NCBI GenBank assembly: GCA_044228505.1
Contig: JBGAUT010000025.1
Location: 1 to 64,000, forward strand
Source of the DNA: JAEUKA01 sp044228505
Lineage (GTDB): Bacteria > Myxococcota_A > Polyangia > Palsa-1104 > JAEUJZ01
Reading direction: 5' to 3'
DNA: 64,000 nt
Position 1 is the stretch's first letter. Each line of letters starts with the position of its first letter. Below the pieces are notes generated by a model. That model was not told the DNA's origin, did not search any database, and saw only the letters and a list, made by a program, of their open reading frames with translations. Positions 17,056-26,619 of the stretch are shown here, piece after piece. Made by a program: the position numbers and the translations under genes.

Positions 17056-17724
17056 ATGGAGCCGCCGGTTTCTTCTCGCAAAGCAGTTCGTCGGGCCGGA
17101 TCAAGCTCCGACAGACAGATGGTAGCGGGAAAGGCTGAGAAACCCCCGCGAGCACGGCTTCTCGTCGATGAGCGGCGGGCGCAGCTATTGGCCCTGGGAC
17201 TCCGACTATTTGCCGAGCGCTCATATGACGAGGTTTCAATTGATGAGTTGGCGCGGGCCGCCGGTGTCTCGAAGGGACTGCTTTACCACTACTTTCCCAC
17301 CAAGCGCGATCTGTATACGGCGGCGCTACGTCATGCGTCGCAGCAACTCCTCGATGAGACGCTGCCGCCCGTAGAGCTACTGCCCGAGGAACGGGCGCGA
17401 CGCGGTATCGAGACCTATCTGGCGTTTGTCGAGCGCCACGGTCCTGCCTATGTCGCGCTGATGCGTGGTGGCTTGGGGGCGGATCGCGAGATTGCCAATA
17501 TTTTGGAAGAGGCCCGCTCGACGTTTGCCCAGCGGATTCTCGACGCGCTGCCGGAAGGAATCGAGACACCGCTGCTTCGGACTGCTGTTCGAGGCTGGAT
17601 TGGCTTCGTCGAGGCGACGGCGCTCGACTGGCTGGCCCACAAACAGGTCGATCGCGGACGGCTTCTATTGCTACTCACTGGGCTGCTGATCGATGCGATC
17701 GGTCGCGCAGCGATCGCCATCTAG
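17056..17724 (+). CDS. TetR/AcrR-family transcriptional regulator
   Basis: This is a TetR regulator of 222 residues. The HTH is at about residues 45-85, with the recognition region FAERSYDEVSIDELARAAGV followed by SKGLLYHYFPTKRDLY, the family signature. The C-terminal ligand domain is helical with no recognisable specificity. An N-terminal basic extension of about 35 residues precedes the HTH. It is divergent from the SDR and probably represses it through the 17019-17039 inverted repeat. Its stop shares CTAG with the convergent gene. Confidence 0.92.
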   Translation: MEPPVSSRKAVRRAGSSSDRQMVAGKAEKPPRARLLVDERRAQLLALGLRLFAERSYDEVSIDELARAAGVSKGLLYHYFPTKRDLYTAALRHASQQLLDETLPPVELLPEERARRGIETYLAFVERHGPAYVALMRGGLGADREIANILEEARSTFAQRILDALPEGIETPLLRTAVRGWIGFVEATALDWLAHKQVDRGRLLLLLTGLLIDAIGRAAIAI

Positions 17725-18194
17725 TATTTGGGCAGCACCAGACCTACGGTGAGCACGTATTGGCCTGCCGGAATCTGCACGATTTCGGACAGGCCCGCAT
17801 GAAGGAACGCCGCAGTAAGAAGCTGTCGCGGGAGACGACCGGGACGACTGCAAAGTATGACCATGCCGCCGCTGCGGATCCGCTCCACTTGGTGAACCAA
17901 CGAATCCAGCGTCTTGCGGTCGTGAAGGAGCAAACACAACGCGTCCGCGGCGAGGCTGGATGCACTGGTGGGCTGGGCATCTTCGACCACCACCGAGCAG
18001 CCTGCCGCCTTGATCGGTTTGCTGAGCGGTTCATCGGGGGTCAGGACACGCAGTGGCCAAAGCTGACCCTGTCCATCGGCAAAACGCAGCGACTGGAGCA
18101 GCCGCGCCAGCCCTGCGGCAAATGCGCCGGGTCGCAGACGCTGCCAGAGCCCCCGGATGCCATCTCCACCATCGCTGCGCAGTGACTCGAACAT
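17721..18194 (-). CDS. Hypothetical protein, possibly methyltransferase-fold remnant
   Basis: This 157-residue soluble protein is not recognised. It contains alternating strands and helices (LWPLRVLTPDEPL, CSVVVEDAQ, ADALCLLL, GGMVILCSRPGRLPRQLLTAAFLHAGL, YVLTVGLVLP). The last part resembles the final strands of Rossmann-type methyltransferases, but the SAM-binding Gly loop is not visible, so any such activity is doubtful. The gene lies 14 bases after the TauE-like gene on the same strand and its stop overlaps that of the TetR gene. Confidence 0.5.
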   Translation of the reverse strand: MFESLRSDGGDGIRGLWQRLRPGAFAAGLARLLQSLRFADGQGQLWPLRVLTPDEPLSKPIKAAGCSVVVEDAQPTSASSLAADALCLLLHDRKTLDSLVHQVERIRSGGMVILCSRPGRLPRQLLTAAFLHAGLSEIVQIPAGQYVLTVGLVLPKY

Positions 18195-18208
18195 TTTGCG
18201 GACTTATA

Positions 18209-18985
18209 TCAGACGGCGAGCGCTCGTGCGAAGAACCACGCACAGAGCAAAAAGCCCAGCACCACCACGAGCCGTCTCAGTCGTCGCGGGTCGAGTCGCT
18301 GCATGACTCGTGCGGTCACATAGCCACCAACGATTGAGCCCGAAGATACCCACAGTGCGGCTGGGATATCGACCAGCCCTTGGCTGAGCAGCACGCCCGA
18401 TGCGACGAGGTTAATCACCAGGCCGAGCCAAGCTTTGACCGCGTTGTGCGCATGGATGTCACCGTCGACAAACAGGCCAAACAGGGCGAGCATCAGGATG
18501 CCCATCCCCGCCCCGAAATAACCACCGTAGATGGCAATGCACAGCTGGAGCAGCATCCCAAGCCAGGTTGGAATGTGACGGCCGGTGTGGGTCAGCTTGC
18601 GTAGCGCCGGTTGAAAAACGAGCAGCAGCGTCGACAGCAAAATGAGGGGTGGTACGGCCCAGCGAAAGACACGTTCTCCTCCAGCGAGCAGCAGCACGGC
18701 ACCTAGCACCGCACCGAGTACCGTTGGGAACAGCAGTGTTGGCAGCGCCATCCGGGTCTCGCGCAAGGGCTTGAGCAGGCCGAGCGCACTCCCGAGGCTG
18801 CCCGGCCACAGTGCCGCTGAGTTTGTGGAGTTTGCGGAAAGCGCTGGTATCCCGAGTGCAACCAGCGTTGGAAATGTCACCAGGGAACCACCGCCACCAA
18901 CGGCATTCAGACCCGAAGCAACGGCTCCGGCTGTGAACAGCAACACGCCTCGTAGAAGCGGAGTGTGGGCAAGGTCGAGCATCAA
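18209..18985 (-). CDS. TauE/SafE-family membrane exporter
   Basis: This is an integral membrane protein of 258 residues with about eight hydrophobic helices. The N-terminal GLNAVGGGGSLVTFPTLVALGI and the mid-protein YGGYFGAGMGILMLALFGL are the two Gly-rich repeats typical of the TauE/SafE (DUF81) family, which exports sulfite, sulfoacetate or other organic anions. It starts five bases after the stop of the benzoate-CoA-ligase-type gene on the same strand, so they are likely cotranscribed. The substrate is not predictable from sequence; a link to aromatic acid or sulfur metabolism is only suggested by the neighbour. Confidence 0.88.
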   Translation of the reverse strand: MMLDLAHTPLLRGVLLFTAGAVASGLNAVGGGGSLVTFPTLVALGIPALSANSTNSAALWPGSLGSALGLLKPLRETRMALPTLLFPTVLGAVLGAVLLLAGGERVFRWAVPPLILLSTLLLVFQPALRKLTHTGRHIPTWLGMLLQLCIAIYGGYFGAGMGILMLALFGLFVDGDIHAHNAVKAWLGLVINLVASGVLLSQGLVDIPAALWVSSGSIVGGYVTARVMQRLDPRRLRRLVVVLGFLLCAWFFARALAV

Positions 18986-18990
18986 CTGGG

Positions 18991-20580
18991 TCAGGTTATG
19001 CGGCGGAGGATGCGGCGGAGGATCTTGCCTCGGTCGGAGCGGGGCAGCTCGGAGACGAACTCGATGCGACTGGGGGCTTTGTAATGGGCTAGGTGTTCTT
19101 TGCAGTGGGCAATCAATGTCTCGGCGAGGCTGTCATCGGGGCTGTGGCTTTGGCGGATCACCACAAACGCGAGGGCGCGTACCAGTCCGTGCTGGTTTTC
19201 TTCACCGACCACAGCACATTCAACGACGGCAGGATGGCCGGTGAGGATGTTTTCGACTTCCAGTGGGGACACGAAGATGCCTCCGACCTTGAGCAGATCG
19301 TCGGCGCGCCCGTCGTAGTAGAAGAATCCATCTTCGTCGCAGTGAAACAAGTCTCCGGACACCACCCAGTCTCCGCGCAGTGTCGCCTTGCTCTGTTCGT
19401 GCGCTTGAAAGTAACAGAGTGCTGCCGAGTCACCGCACGCCCACAATGTGCCGATTTCACCCGGCGGCGCGTCGGTTCCGTCTGCTCGCACAATCCGGGC
19501 GGTGTAGCCGGGAACAAGCTGTCCGAGAGAGCCCGCTTTTACCTGGCCCGGTCGATTTGAAATGTAGATATGAAACAGCTCCGCTGAGCCGATCCCATCC
19601 AAAATCTCGACTCCGTAGGTTCGCCGGAAGCGCTCGCTTAGCTCTGGCGGCAGCGCCTCGCCTGCCGAGGTAATGATCCGCAGCGAGGACAAATCTGCTT
19701 CAGGATCGTGGTCGAGCATGCGTTGGAGCGCCGTTGGTACCGAGGCCAAGACCGTCACTTTGTGCCGGTTGATGCGCTCGAACAGTGTCTCGGGCGTTGG
19801 TCGGCCTCGGAACAGCACGCAGCTCGCACCGACGGCAAACGGAAACATCAGATTCGTGCCCGTTGCGTAGCCGAAGTACAGTCGTGACACCGCTGTGGTC
19901 CGATCGGACTCGGACAGCCGGAGCACCTGCTTGGCGTAACACTCGGTGTTGTAGGGGAAATCGTGGTGACAATGCACCGCTGCTTTGGGTTTTCCCGTCG
20001 AGCCACTCGTAAAAAGCCAGACGGCAGGATCATCCTTGCTGGTCGGGTAGCTACCACGTCGAGGGGCCTGCCGTACCAAGTCCCAGGGCACCACCTGGAT
20101 GTGCGGAGGAATCATCGAAGCGCCGAACAAGCCAAGGTCGTAGTCACCAACGATGAGGATGGCCTTTAAACAGTCACACTCAGCGAGCAGCGGGGTGATT
20201 TTCATCACCAAGTCAGCGTCGGCAATCAGGGCGCGGCAGCGAGTATATCGCAGATAGTACAGGTAATCTTCCGTCGGAAGTTCCGGATTTACCATCGCCA
20301 CGACTGCGCCCGCTTTGAGGATGCCAAAGAAGCTGGTGACAAACTCGACGCAGTCGGACAAGCCGATGAGGCAGCGATCTTCGGGGCGAATGTCGGCCTG
20401 CCACAGTGCGCCGCAGACCTGTTCGGATCGCTCGACGATCTGGTTGTAGGTGTAACTGCCATGGTCGTCATAGACGGCGATTTTGTCCCCGAAACCCTCC
20501 CTCACGCGCTGGTCGAGGAAATAGTCGGCCATGTTGAAGGTCTCTGGGAAACCGGGGCGTGGGGACGAACCGAAGCTCAT
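18991..20580 (-). CDS. Benzoate-CoA ligase family acyl-CoA synthetase
   Basis: This AMP-forming acyl-CoA synthetase of 529 residues should activate benzoate or a related aryl or short-chain acid to its CoA ester. Motifs are the P-loop LFTSGSTGKPKA, the adenylate motif (SAGEALPPE), and the hinge and catalytic Lys near the end (PRSDRGKILR). The segment GSAELFHIYISNRPGQVKAG is characteristic of benzoate-CoA ligases, and the N-terminus (FNMADYFLDQRVREG) also fits. The last codons contain a 12-bp duplication (ATGCGGCGGAGG twice). No benzoyl-CoA catabolic gene is visible nearby; the SDR 2 kb away and the TauE-like exporter may belong to the same pathway (inference). Confidence 0.87.
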   Translation of the reverse strand: MSFGSSPRPGFPETFNMADYFLDQRVREGFGDKIAVYDDHGSYTYNQIVERSEQVCGALWQADIRPEDRCLIGLSDCVEFVTSFFGILKAGAVVAMVNPELPTEDYLYYLRYTRCRALIADADLVMKITPLLAECDCLKAILIVGDYDLGLFGASMIPPHIQVVPWDLVRQAPRRGSYPTSKDDPAVWLFTSGSTGKPKAAVHCHHDFPYNTECYAKQVLRLSESDRTTAVSRLYFGYATGTNLMFPFAVGASCVLFRGRPTPETLFERINRHKVTVLASVPTALQRMLDHDPEADLSSLRIITSAGEALPPELSERFRRTYGVEILDGIGSAELFHIYISNRPGQVKAGSLGQLVPGYTARIVRADGTDAPPGEIGTLWACGDSAALCYFQAHEQSKATLRGDWVVSGDLFHCDEDGFFYYDGRADDLLKVGGIFVSPLEVENILTGHPAVVECAVVGEENQHGLVRALAFVVIRQSHSPDDSLAETLIAHCKEHLAHYKAPSRIEFVSELPRSDRGKILRRILRRIT

Positions 20581-20715
20581 GGTCGGAGCATACCAAAGCC
20601 AGCCGACTGCGACTTAGGTAGAAGTGGGCAACTGTCGGCTTTCCTGATGGGGGTTTTCGTCGGCGGGCCGGGCTGTTACGATGACAAAGTACGACTTTTC
20701 ACTTTGGGGGGTTCC

Positions 20716-22215
20716 ATGCGACGTACTTACTCCGCCTTATGTGGCTTGGTTGCGCTCTGTTCGTTGTCAGCGAGTGCTCACGCTCTGGTGACGCAACCAA
20801 ACGGACTGGTTGTGCCTCGTGACTCCGCCAATGGTGAAACGCAGATTTACACCATGCTCCAGGCTCGCGAGCCTGGGGTCGACTGGCAGAAGGACTCCAA
20901 CACCACGCCCGATGTCTTTTCCCCCCTGTGCGGTTTTACCGCCGAATTGGTGCTTCGACAGACCGCATCGAGCCTGGCGGTTGGTTGGTATAACGTCGAC
21001 CCAACCCGAACCGTACCACCGGCGACAAACGAGATTTTCCAGGTCATCCCGGCCGGCTCGCCTGTCGGTACCAAGATCACCGGTGCCACCATTCGTGGCG
21101 ACGTGCGCTACAAAGGCGGCCTGATCGGCTTTGCGCTGATTGCTGGCGCGGGCTTTACCAGCAAGTTCACGGAAAAGAAATGGAACACCGTCTGCACGGG
21201 CTGCGCGATGCAAGGACCGTGGATTCACTCGGTGACCTACATTTCGAAGAGCACCCCAAACGCCTTCTATGTCGGCTTTGAAGACGGCAATTCCTCGGCA
21301 ACCAGCTTCGGCAACGATGGCGACTACAACGACTACGTCTTCTTTTTTACGGGTTTAACCTGCCAAGGTGGTGGCCAGGCTTGCGATATCGCCACCAACG
21401 TTGGCGCGTGTCGAAACGGTGTCACCGAGTGTCTGGGGAGCGGTGGCACGACCTGCAAAGCACTCGTTGCGCCAGGCCAGAACACTGAAAAATGCGACGG
21501 CGTCGACAATGACTGCAACGGTGCCGTTGATGACAATGCTCCGTGCCCGATCGGCCAGTTGTGCTCGCGAGGCCACTGCGCCGATCCGTGTGGCAGCGAA
21601 GCCTTGTGTCCGCTTGGTCAGAGCTGCGAACTCGGCCGCTGCGTCGACACTGCGTGCATCGGCAAGAGCTGTCCGACCACCCAGGTCTGTCGTGCGGGCG
21701 CTTGCGTCAGTCCCTGCGATGGAATTGTTTGTCCGGGTTCGACGGTTTGCTCGGGAGGCATCTGCATCGACTCCTGCGCGGCCGTGGTGTGTCCGTCGGG
21801 TAAGGTCTGCCAAAATGGAGCCTGCGTGACCACCTGCGACTGTGCTCCCTGTAACGCGGGCTTGGTCTGTCAGGTTGCCAGCGGCAAGTGCGTCTCATCG
21901 GGTTGCGAGAACATGAGTTGCGGGGCCGGCGATGTTTGCAAGAGCGGCTCGTGCGTGCCGGCTTGCTCCGGAGCGGTCTGCCCGAGTGGGCAATCCTGTA
22001 CGCTCGGTCAATGCCAAGATCTCCCGCCGGATACCAGTGGTGGTGGCGGCGGCGGCACCACCGATCCTACGCCGATCGATGGGGGGGCGATTGATACCGG
22101 CTGTGGCTGTCGAATTACCCCAAGCTCTGACCGTCAGGGAGCCATCGCGCTGTTTGCGGCCCTAGCGATGCTTGGGCTTGCGTCTCGTCGTCGTCTTTTC
22201 GGTCGCCGATTTTAA
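20716..22215 (+). CDS. Secreted Cys-rich protein with MopE-type motif and MYXO-CTERM-like tail
   Basis: This is an exported protein of 499 residues. A signal peptide (MRRTYSALCGLVALCSLSASAHA) is followed by a beta-rich domain of about 200 residues ending in NDGDYNDYVFFF, as in DUF4114-type domains. Next comes the motif EKCDGVDNDCNGAVDD, typical of MopE-like metal-binding repeats of Deltaproteobacteria. About eight Cys-rich repeats of 20-25 residues (CPxGQxCxxGxC) follow, then a Gly/Thr linker. The C-terminus GCGCRI, a hydrophobic helix and RRRLFGRRF form a MYXO-CTERM-type sorting signal, so surface anchoring or processing is expected. The start at 20716 gives the signal peptide; the frame is open further upstream. 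Divergent from the ligase gene. Confidence 0.85.
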   Translation: MRRTYSALCGLVALCSLSASAHALVTQPNGLVVPRDSANGETQIYTMLQAREPGVDWQKDSNTTPDVFSPLCGFTAELVLRQTASSLAVGWYNVDPTRTVPPATNEIFQVIPAGSPVGTKITGATIRGDVRYKGGLIGFALIAGAGFTSKFTEKKWNTVCTGCAMQGPWIHSVTYISKSTPNAFYVGFEDGNSSATSFGNDGDYNDYVFFFTGLTCQGGGQACDIATNVGACRNGVTECLGSGGTTCKALVAPGQNTEKCDGVDNDCNGAVDDNAPCPIGQLCSRGHCADPCGSEALCPLGQSCELGRCVDTACIGKSCPTTQVCRAGACVSPCDGIVCPGSTVCSGGICIDSCAAVVCPSGKVCQNGACVTTCDCAPCNAGLVCQVASGKCVSSGCENMSCGAGDVCKSGSCVPACSGAVCPSGQSCTLGQCQDLPPDTSGGGGGGTTDPTPIDGGAIDTGCGCRITPSSDRQGAIALFAALAMLGLASRRRLFGRRF

Positions 22216-22231
22216 GTCAGGAAGGACTTCC

Positions 22232-24664
22232 TTGTCGGTGTCCGATTGTCTTCACAGGTGCGCCACGGTGGGCGTTGGGCTGCGCATGGTGGCCATCATC
22301 ATCGCCCTCGTCTCCGCGATGGGCTCGGCGGGTGCCGACGTGACTCTCGGTTCACTACCGTCAGGCGAGCCGCTGCCTCGGGGAGAAAAAGCGCCGATTT
22401 TGCGCCCGCTTGGACCACTCGAATACAGCGGCATCTGGGAATATAAGTGGGGCGACTCACCGCGTACTGCGTGGGGGGCTCTGGAATGGGTGCGACCCTA
22501 CTCGCATTCCAACGAGTGGACACCGCTGGGCCGTTTCGACGGAGCCCCAGGCCGAAACGGTAGTCGCTGGCTGTGGCTGCGATCGGAAGTGCCGTCCAAC
22601 ACCCACACGGATCCCGTTCTTCAAGTGGGGCACTTGGATCAAGAGTTCCAGGTCTATGTCGAGGGGCAGCTCGTCTATCAGTGGGGCGACTTTTCGTCCG
22701 GCAATCCGGGGTTCTTGGGTTACCGGGGGCATATCGTCCGTCTGCCTCCCGACAGCGCCGGGAAGCGGCTGATTCTCCGCATCTATTCGGAGCACCGCAA
22801 CATTGGGCCCGCCGGACCGATTCGCTTCGGCGAGCACAGCGTCATCTTGGTCAACTTATTTAAGCTCGATCTCCCTCGGCTGATCGTCGGTGGGCTGCTG
22901 GTCTTGCTCGGGGCCGCCGGCTTCCTGTTGTTCTGGCTGCGTCGCGAGGAACGGGTCTTTTTTGCCTACGGCTGCTTGGCGGTCAGCGGTGCCGTCTACA
23001 TCCTGTCACAGGCGCAGGTCCGGATTTTCCTGTTCGACTACCCGCTGCTGCTCACTTTCGTTGAGCTTTGGTCGCTCCAGGTCACGATGCTGTCGCTGTG
23101 CTACTTCATCGGGGAGATGTTTGGTCAGGGTCCGTGGCGGATTGTGTACTACTTGCGCCAGATCCAGTGGCTCTATCTGTTCGGGTCGGCTCTGGCCGTC
23201 GCGTTTGCGCGGGTACCCGTGCTGCGGATCCTGTTTCCGGTCCAGATGATGCTGCTGTGCGACTTTGCCCTAGCGGTAGGACTGCCACTCTACTACTCGT
23301 TGCGAGGGAACATTGAGGCGCGGATCTTTGCGTTCGGCTTCCTCGGTGCTGGGCTCATCGCGGTCTATGACGTGATGGTTGCACTCGGTGTGCTGTCGCG
23401 TTCGCAGCCCAAGCTGGGGCATATCGGCTATGCGCTGTTCTTCCTCACCATCGGGGTCATTCTGGGAAGACGGGTGCTGCGATCTCACCAGCGACTGCAA
23501 AGCTACACGTCGATGCTCAACCTGAGTCTTGCATCATCGAGGGTGTTGGTTCCAGATGAACGGGCCCAGGTTGCGCTGTCCGGACTGGTTCGGCTGCTGG
23601 CGGCGCGGCGGGCGTTTTTGTTCCTCCGGAACGAACAAAGTGGACAGATGGAGTTTGCGAGCGGTCGCAGCAGCGAGGGCCAGAGCTTGAACGCTCCCAC
23701 CGGTGTCGATTTGGCATTCGTCGAGCAGTGCCTGCTGTCCCAGAAGCCGGCGATGCGACGGAGTTCGGACAAACGACAAGTGCTCATGGCGGCACCCCTA
23801 CAGGTTCGTGGTCAGCCGCTTGGTGTGCTTTATATCGAGAGCGATGCCAATCGTCAGGGCCTGCATGAAGAGGATCTCGACGTGCTCATCGGCCTGGCTC
23901 ACCAAATCGCCATTAGCATCGTGTCGGCGAAGACACTGCGGCTGGAGATGGACGCTGCGCTGACTCAAAAACGGATGCAAGAGCAGCAACACCTGCTCGA
24001 TGCGGCGGTACGGATGGCTGCCGGGGATCTCAGTACTCCCGTCACTGTGCCTCCCGGCAGCGCGATGACCCATCTGGCCGAAGCGCTGGAGGCGATGCGC
24101 ACCGATCTGCTCACCAAAGTGTTGCAGATGGAGAGCAAGAGCCGCGAGGTCCAGACCCTTAACGAAGAACTCCGTCGGCAGATTGCCGAGCGCTCCCGTC
24201 GTTTGATGTCCGCCATCATCAAGACCCAGGCCGGGAAGACCACACCGCTGCCCGACCTATCGCCAGGCAAGGTCGTGGTCGGTCGCTACAAAGTGGTTCG
24301 CAAGATTGGCGAAGGAGCAATGGGAGTCGTCCATGAAGTCGAGCGCACAGCCGATGGAAGACACCTGGCTGCGAAGTTTGTGCCGCAGCTCTCCGAGAAA
24401 AAATCACTGCTGCGCTTCATGCGAGAAGCCCAGATCCTGGCCCGGCTGCGTCATCCCAATCTAATCGGTATCACCGACGTCGATATGACCGCTGGTGGCA
24501 TTCTGTTTATGATCATGGACTTGGTAGTCGGCGGTTCCTTGAAGTCGGCCCGCAAGCGATTTGGAGAAGTCCGTTGGGCGCTGTGCGTCCTTCGCCAAAT
24601 CGCCGAAGCCCTGGCCGCGATTCACGATGCCGGGATTGTCCACAGAGACCTTAAGCCAGAGTAA
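22232..24664 (+). CDS. 7TM-DISM/GAF sensor Ser/Thr kinase, 5' half of a disrupted gene
   Basis: This is a truncated membrane kinase, 810 residues from TTG 22232 (AGGAAGGA six bases upstream; ATG 22286 is an alternative). In order it has a signal peptide, an extracellular beta domain (about 40-205), a seven-helix 7TM-DISM-like region (about 215-420), a GAF domain (about 440-590), a HAMP/coiled-coil stretch and a kinase N-lobe from about 683 with GEGAMG and the ATP lysine in AAKFV. The protein stops directly after IVHRDLKPE, so it lacks the DFG motif and the C-lobe and should be inactive. The missing half lies in register at 34251. Joining them across the 10-bp repeat gives HRDLKPDNVLL and a protein of about 1097 residues. 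Confidence 0.88.
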   Translation: MSVSDCLHRCATVGVGLRMVAIIIALVSAMGSAGADVTLGSLPSGEPLPRGEKAPILRPLGPLEYSGIWEYKWGDSPRTAWGALEWVRPYSHSNEWTPLGRFDGAPGRNGSRWLWLRSEVPSNTHTDPVLQVGHLDQEFQVYVEGQLVYQWGDFSSGNPGFLGYRGHIVRLPPDSAGKRLILRIYSEHRNIGPAGPIRFGEHSVILVNLFKLDLPRLIVGGLLVLLGAAGFLLFWLRREERVFFAYGCLAVSGAVYILSQAQVRIFLFDYPLLLTFVELWSLQVTMLSLCYFIGEMFGQGPWRIVYYLRQIQWLYLFGSALAVAFARVPVLRILFPVQMMLLCDFALAVGLPLYYSLRGNIEARIFAFGFLGAGLIAVYDVMVALGVLSRSQPKLGHIGYALFFLTIGVILGRRVLRSHQRLQSYTSMLNLSLASSRVLVPDERAQVALSGLVRLLAARRAFLFLRNEQSGQMEFASGRSSEGQSLNAPTGVDLAFVEQCLLSQKPAMRRSSDKRQVLMAAPLQVRGQPLGVLYIESDANRQGLHEEDLDVLIGLAHQIAISIVSAKTLRLEMDAALTQKRMQEQQHLLDAAVRMAAGDLSTPVTVPPGSAMTHLAEALEAMRTDLLTKVLQMESKSREVQTLNEELRRQIAERSRRLMSAIIKTQAGKTTPLPDLSPGKVVVGRYKVVRKIGEGAMGVVHEVERTADGRHLAAKFVPQLSEKKSLLRFMREAQILARLRHPNLIGITDVDMTAGGILFMIMDLVVGGSLKSARKRFGEVRWALCVLRQIAEALAAIHDAGIVHRDLKPE
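24651..24660 (+). repeat. Direct repeat TTAAGCCAGA, left copy
   Basis: This ten-base string encodes part of DLKPD in the kinase gene and marks the left breakpoint. An identical copy is at 34249-34258. The flanks differ at once on both sides (C/G before, G/C after), so the repeat is exactly 10 bp, like a target-site duplication. Confidence 0.8.
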
Positions 24665-24937
24665 ATCGCTCACCGATGCATCGACGACAAATCAGCCCTT
24701 TTTGCTATCGTCGGGAAGTACGCGGGATACTGTCAGATCGAAAAGTCCGTCGAGAAGTTGCCTCTCATGCGGCCTTTGGGAAGTGAGTGGGAAGAGACGA
24801 TGTCTGGTCGTTGTCATCGAGAGGTGGCCGATGTAGGCGCTGTGCACGGATTGCTTGTGTACTTCCTTTAACGCGAAGGGGCCGAGGTTTGACGAAATCG
24901 ATAGTCCTGAGAACATCAGCACAAGATACGCAGATAT
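24665..24937. other. Left end of the 9.6-kb insert, no gene seen
   Basis: The 273 bases between the truncated kinase and the stop of the cyclase gene contain only short, unconvincing reading frames. No inverted repeat matching the right end of the insert (34150-34248) was found by eye. Confidence 0.5.
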
Positions 24938-26317
24938 CTAGCTGGTGGCGTTCACCGCACGTCGCTGCGCGGTGTAGACAAGTTGGCCGCCGCCGATGCC
25001 TTTTAGATCTTCCACGGATTTTCGAAAATCGGACCAGAACGAGGCGCTGCACTCTGCTTGAAAGTCTGGGTCCGTAAATACCTCTTCTGAAACAGACAGT
25101 TCATTGCTGCGGGCGACGGTTTGAACACGTGCGGCCTTGTTTACGGTGCGACCAAAGTAGTCCATCTGCCCGTTCAGATTGACCATGATCGCGGGGCCTC
25201 TGTGCATGCCAAAACGAAGCTGAAGTCGCTCCGCATTCGGAACGGACTGGCTGTACTGTTCGAGCCTGCGCTGCGCGTTATCTACGGCTCGCAATGCCGA
25301 CCGATTCGATAGAAAGGATGCCATCACGGCGTCGCCAATCGTCTTCACCAGACGGCCTCCGCAGGACTCGAAGATCTGCTGGATGATCTCGAAGTGATCG
25401 CGTACCAAGTTGTACGCTTGGGGGTCACCGAGCTCTTCATACATCCGAGTCGATCCGGTGATGTCTGTGAATACGATGGTAACGGACGAAACTTGCAGTC
25501 GCTCGCGTGCAGAGAGAACGCGATCTCCGAACAAGCGCTGATAGATCGGATAGTGCAGCAGTTCCAGACCACTTAATCTTCGCTTGAGCGCAGACAGAGG
25601 AAGGTCTTCCGATAGTCGATTGGTATGTATCCATAGTCCCGAGATCGGATGACCGACATTGTGTAAGACAACCTGAATCCGTCCCGGACGCACGGTGAGC
25701 GCCCTTGGTGCCAGCTCATTCCCCGCAAGCTGAGTCACTGTTACAGACTGGATTTCTTCGCTCTGTATTCCTGCGACATCAAGCACTCCTTTGCTTCGCG
25801 TGAGCGGACAGAAGTAGCGGTACTGCCCCTGTGCCAGCTCCACTACTGTGCTGACGTATTGACCCTGTGGACAGGCAATATTCCCTCTCGGATCGAGTAT
25901 CGCAGGAGGACTGCAGACCGGAGGGAATCCCAAGTCTTCGATGGCACGATTCAGAGAGAATGTGACCTCGATTTGGTTTGACAAATCCGCTCTGAAAGAG
26001 AACTCGCACATCGGGCAAGAGGACTGCTCGCGTGCATGTGCCAAGTCGTTGAATTGCTCAGTCAGCATGTTGCAGCGCGGACAATGAACCTCCCAGCTCA
26101 GATCAAACAACTCGACTTGCGTGCCGAGTAGGAAGGCGTTTACCACCGCATGTACGTCGAGATTTCCACACTCGGCCACACTGTGTGGACTGATGCGCAG
26201 TCGCTCGAAAGGTGAACTCTGTGTGAGCCAAGTAGACAGTGCGTTCACCACGGAGGCATCGGTGCCTGGCTGCTTCGCCAACCGAGACAAACAGAGTTCC
26301 AGTCTTGGTCCATCCAT
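24938..26317 (-). CDS. Class III adenylate/guanylate cyclase with zinc-ribbon-like N-terminal region
   Basis: This protein of 459 residues has a C-terminal class III nucleotide cyclase domain (about residues 265-440). The metal-binding Asp is seen in VTIVFTDITGSTRMYEEL, the second Asp in TIGDAVMASF and the substrate-region Lys in RLVKTIGD, so it is probably active and makes cAMP or cGMP. The N-terminal part resembles DUF5939-type cyclase regulators and contains two CxxC pairs (CPRC, CPMC) that could bind zinc. No membrane segment is seen. The start at ATG 26317 has AGGGGGA about six bases upstream; the frame extends to 26428 without a better signal. Divergent from the propeller gene; both lie inside the 9.6-kb insert. 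Confidence 0.85.
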   Translation of the reverse strand: MDGPRLELCLSRLAKQPGTDASVVNALSTWLTQSSPFERLRISPHSVAECGNLDVHAVVNAFLLGTQVELFDLSWEVHCPRCNMLTEQFNDLAHAREQSSCPMCEFSFRADLSNQIEVTFSLNRAIEDLGFPPVCSPPAILDPRGNIACPQGQYVSTVVELAQGQYRYFCPLTRSKGVLDVAGIQSEEIQSVTVTQLAGNELAPRALTVRPGRIQVVLHNVGHPISGLWIHTNRLSEDLPLSALKRRLSGLELLHYPIYQRLFGDRVLSARERLQVSSVTIVFTDITGSTRMYEELGDPQAYNLVRDHFEIIQQIFESCGGRLVKTIGDAVMASFLSNRSALRAVDNAQRRLEQYSQSVPNAERLQLRFGMHRGPAIMVNLNGQMDYFGRTVNKAARVQTVARSNELSVSEEVFTDPDFQAECSASFWSDFRKSVEDLKGIGGGQLVYTAQRRAVNATS

Positions 26318-26619
26318 CGCTTGTCCCCCTGATGCAGCCAAACGGATACACCAACTGGCTGCACTACGCATTGTATGCGGAGACAGGCTTTTACAGATCG
26401 TCGATATGGTCTGCTTTGTGGATCTCACGATTTCGCCCTGCGGACCCGCGTGGAGTCAGAACCGACCAGCGCAGGACGGTTATGCCCAGCGGACCAAAGC
26501 TACTCTGTTCGAGGAGAGCATCGGTGTCGCGCTGTCCGAATGTTGGGAAGCCATCACCCGCACGCCGGCACCTCGCTCCTTGTGTTTCTCTTCGGAACAT
26601 GATGTGCTGCTGTTCCTCG
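26318..26619. other. Divergent intergenic region, cyclase/propeller
   Basis: The 302 bases separate two outward-facing starts and should hold both promoters. Frames here are continuations upstream of the chosen starts and lack ribosome-binding sites. No clear -35/-10 pair or operator was recognised. Confidence 0.4.
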
